DNA from: Bacteroidota bacterium
Lineage (GTDB): Bacteria > Bacteroidota > Ignavibacteria > UBA10030 > F1-140-MAGs086
Length of the DNA stretch: 36,575 nucleotides
Assembly (NCBI GenBank): GCA_005792205.1
Contig: SXSO01000138.1
Location: 1 to 36,575, forward strand
Direction: 5' to 3'
Positions 32,097 through 36,575 of the stretch are shown here, one piece after another. How positions within the stretch are numbered: the first letter of the stretch is position 1; every line of letters starts with the position of its first letter. Under the pieces are notes generated by a model. The model did no database searches. It was not told the DNA's origin and saw only the letters and a list, made by a program, of their open reading frames with translations. The position numbers were made by a program, and so were the translations under genes.

Positions 32097-34139
32097 TCAA
32101 TACTTTGCCAATTTTTCCAAAGCATTTAAAATATCTTGTGTTTGTGGAAGTATTGCCATTTCAATTGATGGAGCATATGGAACGGGAGAATCTTTTGCTG
32201 CTACACGAAGAATTGGTCCATCAAGATATTCAAATGCTTCACTTGAAATAATTGCTGCAAGTTCGCCACCAAATCCACTAAATAAAGTGTCTTCATGTGC
32301 AATTAAAATTTTTCCCGTTTTCTTTGCGGAATTTAAAATTGTATCATAATCAAGTGGATTTAAAGTTCGCAAATCAATAACTTCTACACTCACTCCTTTT
32401 TCTTCCATTGTTCTTGCTGCTTCAAGTGAACGTTGAACCATAATTCCATAAGTTAAAATTGTAATATCATCTCCAACTTTGCGAACTTTTGCAATTCCAA
32501 ATGGAAGAAGATAATTTTCATCTGGTTCAGGAGTTGCTGCAAAATTTTGGCGATACATTCCTTTGTGTTCTAAAAACATTACAGGATCGTCACATCTAAT
32601 TGCATATTTTAAAAGTCCTTTTGCATCGCTTGCTGTTGATGGAAATACAACACGAAGTCCCGGAATGTGTGTGAAGAAATTTTCAATAGATTGACTATGA
32701 TACACTCCTCCGTGAATATAACCTCCAACTGCAACACGAATCACAAGTGGACAATTCCAACTTCCATTTGAACGATAATGAAATGTAGAAATTTCATTTC
32801 TAATTTGCATAAATGCTGGCCAAATGTAATCACCAAATTGAATTTCAACAACGGGTTTAAAATCGCCACGAAGTGCAAGTCCCATTGCAAGTCCCGCAAT
32901 ACTTGCTTCTGCAATTGGAGAATTGAAAACTCTATCTTCTCCAAATTGTTTTGTAAGACCTCTTGTTGCTGTAAAAACGCCACCTTTATCACCTGCAACA
33001 TCTTCTCCAAAAATTAGCATTTTAGGATTATGTTTTAATTCTTCTGCAAGTGCGTGATTTATTGCATCCACAAGCACTATATTATTTCCTTTATGTTCAG
33101 GTTCAACAAAATTATCTTTTGAAACAATTTCATTTGAAGAATAAACATAAAGTTCGCAAGTTTCTTGTGATGGTTCAGAAGCGGTTTCTGCATAATAAGC
33201 AGATGAATTTACTTCTTCAATAACTTCTTCTTTTATTTTTTGAATTGTTTTTTCATTTGCAATTTTATTTTTCAAAAGAAAATTTTCAAAAATTGGAATT
33301 GGATCTTTCTTTTTGTCTTCTTCAATTTCTTCTTGCTTTCTATATTTTTTGTGATCATCAGAAGATGAGTGTGGAAGCAAACGAACGCAATCACTCCAAA
33401 TGAGAACAGGACCTTCTCCATTTCTTAGTTTTTTTGTAGCATCAAGTGCAATATCATATGTATTAAAAAAATCAACTCCATTTGCGTGATAACGATTTAA
33501 ACCTTTATATCCTTCTGTGAGAGTGTAAATTGAACCCGTTGTAACTTGTTCGTGAAGTGGAACTGAAATTGCAAATCTATTATTTTGAATGTGAAATAAA
33601 ACTGGAAGTTTATCTCGTGTTGACCAATTTAATGCTTCCCAAAATTCACCTTCACTTGTTGTTCCTTCTCCCGATGAAACATATACAATTTCTTTACTCG
33701 TATTTTTCTTTGCTCCCATTGCTGTTCCAACTGCTTCAAGAAATTGAGTTCCCGTACAACTTGATTGTGATGGAATGCGAAGATGTTTTGAACTGTAATG
33801 ACACGGCATCATTCTTCCTCCATGATTTGGATCTTCTGCACGATGAAGTGCTGAAAGCAAAATATCTTTTGAAGTGAGACCAAGTGAAAGAGATAAACTT
33901 AAATCTCTATAATAAGGAAATGCCCAATCAACAGTTGGTTTTAAAGTCATTCCAACGGCAATTTGTGCTGCTTCATGTCCTGGAGCACCAATATGAAAAA
34001 ATTGTTTTCCTTGTTTAGTATAGATAAGTTGTTTTTCATCTAACTTTCTCGAAACCAACATCAGACGAAATATTTTTAACAATTCTTTTTCATTTAATCC
34101 ACTGAATGGATTTTTTGCAGAAATTTTTTTTGATGACAT
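32097..34139 (-). CDS. Fused E1 alpha-beta 2-oxo acid dehydrogenase
   Basis: 680 residues. The alpha half (about 1-320) has the thiamine motif GEG at 157-159 (VSSGEGTTSEGEFWEAL) and QNNRFAISV, with PHSSSDDHKKYR; the beta half (about 345-680) has MLIFGEDVAGDKGGVF, EIQFGDYIWPAF, GGYIHGGVYHS and KILIAHEDTLFSGFGGE. Such single-chain fusions are common in the FCB group and usually annotated as 2-oxoisovalerate (branched-chain) dehydrogenase. The GEG in place of GDG is also of the branched-chain type. It is the first E1 in the operon and its start overlaps the lipB stop by one base. Confidence 0.92.
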   Translation of the reverse strand: MSSKKISAKNPFSGLNEKELLKIFRLMLVSRKLDEKQLIYTKQGKQFFHIGAPGHEAAQIAVGMTLKPTVDWAFPYYRDLSLSLSLGLTSKDILLSALHRAEDPNHGGRMMPCHYSSKHLRIPSQSSCTGTQFLEAVGTAMGAKKNTSKEIVYVSSGEGTTSEGEFWEALNWSTRDKLPVLFHIQNNRFAISVPLHEQVTTGSIYTLTEGYKGLNRYHANGVDFFNTYDIALDATKKLRNGEGPVLIWSDCVRLLPHSSSDDHKKYRKQEEIEEDKKKDPIPIFENFLLKNKIANEKTIQKIKEEVIEEVNSSAYYAETASEPSQETCELYVYSSNEIVSKDNFVEPEHKGNNIVLVDAINHALAEELKHNPKMLIFGEDVAGDKGGVFTATRGLTKQFGEDRVFNSPIAEASIAGLAMGLALRGDFKPVVEIQFGDYIWPAFMQIRNEISTFHYRSNGSWNCPLVIRVAVGGYIHGGVYHSQSIENFFTHIPGLRVVFPSTASDAKGLLKYAIRCDDPVMFLEHKGMYRQNFAATPEPDENYLLPFGIAKVRKVGDDITILTYGIMVQRSLEAARTMEEKGVSVEVIDLRTLNPLDYDTILNSAKKTGKILIAHEDTLFSGFGGELAAIISSEAFEYLDGPILRVAAKDSPVPYAPSIEMAILPQTQDILNALEKLAKY

Positions 34140-34840
34140 TATGTTAATTGTAATTTGTTATTTAATCTTCCTATAAATTCTTCTTTTATTTCTTCTATTT
34201 TTACATTGAAAACTCGACTAAAATTTTCCACTAATTTTTTTTGAACTTCACTTAAATTTATTTTTTTGTTCAAAACTTTTTCTATTGAAGTTACTCCTTT
34301 GTGAAAAATTCCACACGGAATAATTTTTTCAAAATGATTCAAATTTGTATTTACATTTAAAGCAAATCCATGCATTGTTATCCAACTTTTTACTTTAATT
34401 CCAATTGCAGCAATTTTATTTCCTTCAACCCAAACACCTGTAAAATCACTATCTTTTTTTCCTTGTATATCAAAATATTTCAAAGTCAAAATTATTACTT
34501 CTTCAATATCTCGAAGATATTTATGAATATCCAAATAATAATTTTCTAAATTTAAAATTGGATAACCTACAATTTGTCCAATTCCATGAAATGTTATATC
34601 ACCACCTCTATCAATATTGTAAGTATTTATTCCATCAATTTTTAGTTCACTTTCATTTGCAAGAAGATGCGTTTCACTTCCATTTCTCCCAATTGTATAA
34701 ACACTATTGTGTTCAGTTAAAATTAGAACATCTTCAATTTGATTTTCTTTGCGAAGAGAAAAAATTTCTTTTTGTAAATTCCAAATATCATAAAAATCTG
34801 TTATACCAAGTGAAAGTAATTTTACAGTTTTACTTTTCAT
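34139..34840 (-). CDS. lipB: Octanoyl-ACP:protein octanoyltransferase
   Basis: 233 residues from the ATG at 34840; an in-frame TTG adds one residue. RGGDITFHGIGQIVGYPIL is the family motif, Lys142 (GNKIAAIGIKV) and Cys176 (IIPCGIFHKGVTS) are the catalytic pair. It moves octanoyl groups from acyl carrier protein to lipoyl domains, the step before LipA. It overlaps lpd and the fused E1 gene by one base each. Confidence 0.96.
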   Translation of the reverse strand: MKSKTVKLLSLGITDFYDIWNLQKEIFSLRKENQIEDVLILTEHNSVYTIGRNGSETHLLANESELKIDGINTYNIDRGGDITFHGIGQIVGYPILNLENYYLDIHKYLRDIEEVIILTLKYFDIQGKKDSDFTGVWVEGNKIAAIGIKVKSWITMHGFALNVNTNLNHFEKIIPCGIFHKGVTSIEKVLNKKINLSEVQKKLVENFSRVFNVKIEEIKEEFIGRLNNKLQLT

Positions 34841-36234
34841 CAAATGTGAATTGATTTTCCATATGCATTTTCTGCTGCTTCCATAATTGCTTCGGAAAGT
34901 GTTGGATGTGCATGAATTGTATGTGCAATTCCCTCCACTGTTGTTTCAAGTGTTTTTGCAACAGAAAGTTCGGCAATCATTTCAGTTGCCTCACTTCCTA
35001 AAATATGTGCTCCAAGAAGTTCACCATATTTTTCATCAAATATAAGTTTGACTAATCCATCTGTTTTTCCAATTGCTCTTGCTTTTCCACTTGCGGAAAA
35101 TGGAAATCTTCCAACTTTAATTTTATATCCATTTTGAATTGCTTTTTCTTCTGTCATTCCAATGCTTGCAACTTGCGGTTCGCAATATGTACAAGATGGG
35201 AAGTTTTCCCAATCAATTGGGTTTGGATTTTTTCCCGCAATTTTTTCAACGCAAATGATTCCTTCTTTTGAAGCAATGTGAGCAAGAAGTGGTGGTCCTG
35301 CAACATCTCCAATTGCATAAATTCCATCTACATTTGTTTTTCCAAAATCATCTACAACAATAAATCCTTTTTCTATTTTTATTCCAACATTTTCTAATCC
35401 AATGTTTTCAATATTTGCTTGAATACCAATTGCATTCAATACAATTTCAGATTCAATTTCTTTCTTTCCACTTTTATTTGAAATAACTGTTTTTATTTTT
35501 TTTCCTTCAACAACATTTTCAACTTTTGTTTCGGTTAAAATTTCAATTCCTTGTTTTTTGAAATTGCTTTCCAAAAGTTTTGAGATTTCTTTATCTTCCA
35601 TCGGAAGTATATTTGGAAGCATTTCAATAAGTGTAACTTTTGTTCCAAATGTGTTATAGAAATACGCAAACTCAATTCCAATTGCTCCAGCACCAATTAT
35701 TGTCATTGATTTTGGAAGTGTTTTTAATGTCATTGCTGTTTTACTTGTGATAACATTTTTTTCATCCACCTTTATTGTAGGAATTGTTTTTGCTCTTCCT
35801 CCAGTTGCAATGATTATATGTTTTGCTTTTATTTCTTCAACAACTTTTCCATCTTTTGAAATTGTAACTAAATTCTTTCCTAAAATTTTTCCACTTCCTG
35901 AAATGTGCTCAATTTTATTTTTTTTCATTAAGTATTCAATTCCTTTGGAATTTATTTGAGCAACATTTCTACTTCTTTCAATAATTTTTTTGAAATCAAA
36001 TTTTAGTTCTTTATGTGTAATTCCAAATTCATCAGAATGTTTAAAATAGTTATACACTTCTGCATTTTTGAGAAGTGCTTTTGTTGGAATACATCCCCAA
36101 TTTAAACAAACTCCACCGAGTTTTTCTTTTTCTACAATAGCAGTTTTAAAACCAAGTTGAGATGATTTAATTGCGGCAACATAACCTCCCGGACCTCCTC
36201 CAATAACTAATATATCAAACTCTTTTTTGGACAT
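34840..36234 (-). CDS. lpdA: Dihydrolipoyl dehydrogenase (E3)
   Basis: 464 residues from the ATG at 36234, preferred over an upstream TTG at 36252. FAD-binding IGGGPGGYVAA, the redox disulfide Cys43/Cys48 in GGVCLNWGCIPTK, the NAD-binding IIGAGAIGIEFAY, and the dimer-interface active site His443 with Glu448 (HAHPTLSEAI). It reoxidises the lipoyl arms of E2 and passes electrons to NAD. It is the first gene of the lpd-lipB-E1-E2-lipA operon. Confidence 0.97.
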   Translation of the reverse strand: MSKKEFDILVIGGGPGGYVAAIKSSQLGFKTAIVEKEKLGGVCLNWGCIPTKALLKNAEVYNYFKHSDEFGITHKELKFDFKKIIERSRNVAQINSKGIEYLMKKNKIEHISGSGKILGKNLVTISKDGKVVEEIKAKHIIIATGGRAKTIPTIKVDEKNVITSKTAMTLKTLPKSMTIIGAGAIGIEFAYFYNTFGTKVTLIEMLPNILPMEDKEISKLLESNFKKQGIEILTETKVENVVEGKKIKTVISNKSGKKEIESEIVLNAIGIQANIENIGLENVGIKIEKGFIVVDDFGKTNVDGIYAIGDVAGPPLLAHIASKEGIICVEKIAGKNPNPIDWENFPSCTYCEPQVASIGMTEEKAIQNGYKIKVGRFPFSASGKARAIGKTDGLVKLIFDEKYGELLGAHILGSEATEMIAELSVAKTLETTVEGIAHTIHAHPTLSEAIMEAAENAYGKSIHI

Positions 36235-36342
36235 TTTTTTTAAAATTTTCAAAAAATATATGAAAATGTTTAAGAAATTTTAGGTTTATATTCGTACACT
36301 TAAATTCCATAATAATAATACCACTTATATATAAATAAAAAT

Positions 36343-36372
36343 CATAAAAAACTGGCAAACCAATTGCCAATA
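36343..36372 (-). terminator. Possible leftward terminator from a gene beyond the right edge
   Basis: On the minus strand TTGGCAA, a TTGG-type loop and TTGCCA form a 6-bp stem (36353-36358 with 36364-36369), followed by GTTTTTTATG. It could end a leftward transcript entering from the right. The stem is short. Confidence 0.45.
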
Positions 36373-36442
36373 AAATAAAATCGTTATTTGGAAAGAACCA
36401 GTTGACGGGAAAAGTTTTGGTTTGTTTATTTTACCAAAAAAT

Positions 36443-36575
36443 CCCGTTTCGGTTAAAAAGTGTTCACGTGACATGTAAAGTGGTTTACGGATAGTGTAAA
36501 GTCATTTATAGAAATTGTAAGAAAATGAACTTCTATAATATGGCAATTTCACTCAATAATTTCGTCCCGTTTCGG
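36443..36575 (-). repeat. Intergenic repeat with inverted 21-bp units at the right edge
   Basis: The 36235-36575 stretch holds no gene. On the minus strand two 21-nt units (36489-36509 and 36468-36488, the second GTAAACCACTTTACATGTCAC) and an 18-nt last unit (36450-36467) run into CCGAAACGGGATTTTTT, as in the array at 26591-26815. To the right, minus-strand CCGAAACGGG is followed by ACGAAATTATTGAGTGAAAT, the opening of the third module of copies 1 and 2. The element is cut by the window end. Confidence 0.8.

Overview
The window reads as a chromosomal stretch of a very AT-rich (sampled lines mostly 22-33% GC) bacterium of the Bacteroidota/Chlorobiota (FCB) group, most like Ignavibacteria or a relative. 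The main reasons are three genes ending in a type IX secretion (T9SS) C-terminal sorting domain with the NYPNPFNPKT opening and a KKMILVK end, signal peptides cut just before Gln, an E2/E1 set of FCB type, and an Lnt plus MEP-pathway repertoire. No transposase, phage gene, rRNA or tRNA was seen.

Layout, left to right. (1) 1-5224: the 3' end of one T9SS cargo gene, then a large secreted protein (GH8 glycosidase, beta-helix, FN3, an uncharacterised domain, sorting domain), each followed by the same terminator and the same intergenic repeat. (2) 5225-9944: two leftward amidohydrolase-superfamily genes, then an HU gene. (3) 9945-11693: a repeat copy, an OsmC-type protein and a nitrilase-family amidase. 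(4) 11797-17331: a tight eight-gene rightward operon (acylphosphatase, IspF, DedA, PAP2 phosphatase, Lnt, threonine aldolase, GNAT, thioesterase) that centres on the cell envelope and polyprenyl lipids. (5) 17332-21131: a Ppx/GppA-type protein, a long hairpin, and a second T9SS cargo protein with a seven-repeat SBBP propeller. (6) 21281-24709: a leftward operon ymdB-like, folD, glutaminyl-cyclase-like lipoprotein, prmA. (7) 24774-27763: a DUF2723 membrane protein, an array of 21-bp tandem repeats, and an alpha/beta hydrolase. (8) 27768-36234: a leftward 2-oxo acid dehydrogenase operon: lpd, lipB, a fused E1 alpha-beta, separate E1 alpha and E1 beta, one E2, and lipA, so enzyme and lipoate supply are made together.

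The most unusual material is threefold. First, the two complete T9SS cargo proteins share a roughly 250-residue domain of unknown function just before the sorting domain, a 16-nt identical upstream sequence and the same terminator; in the GH8 protein the GC content falls from about 38-50% to about 22-25% at the start of that shared tail, as if a foreign catalytic head had been joined to a resident secretion tail. Second, all large intergenic gaps are built from a modular repeat family joined by the word GACCGAAACG, including a 65-nt hairpin module. Third, a 21-bp (two helical turns) iteron-like array lies at 26591-26802 with a second, inverted copy at the right edge.
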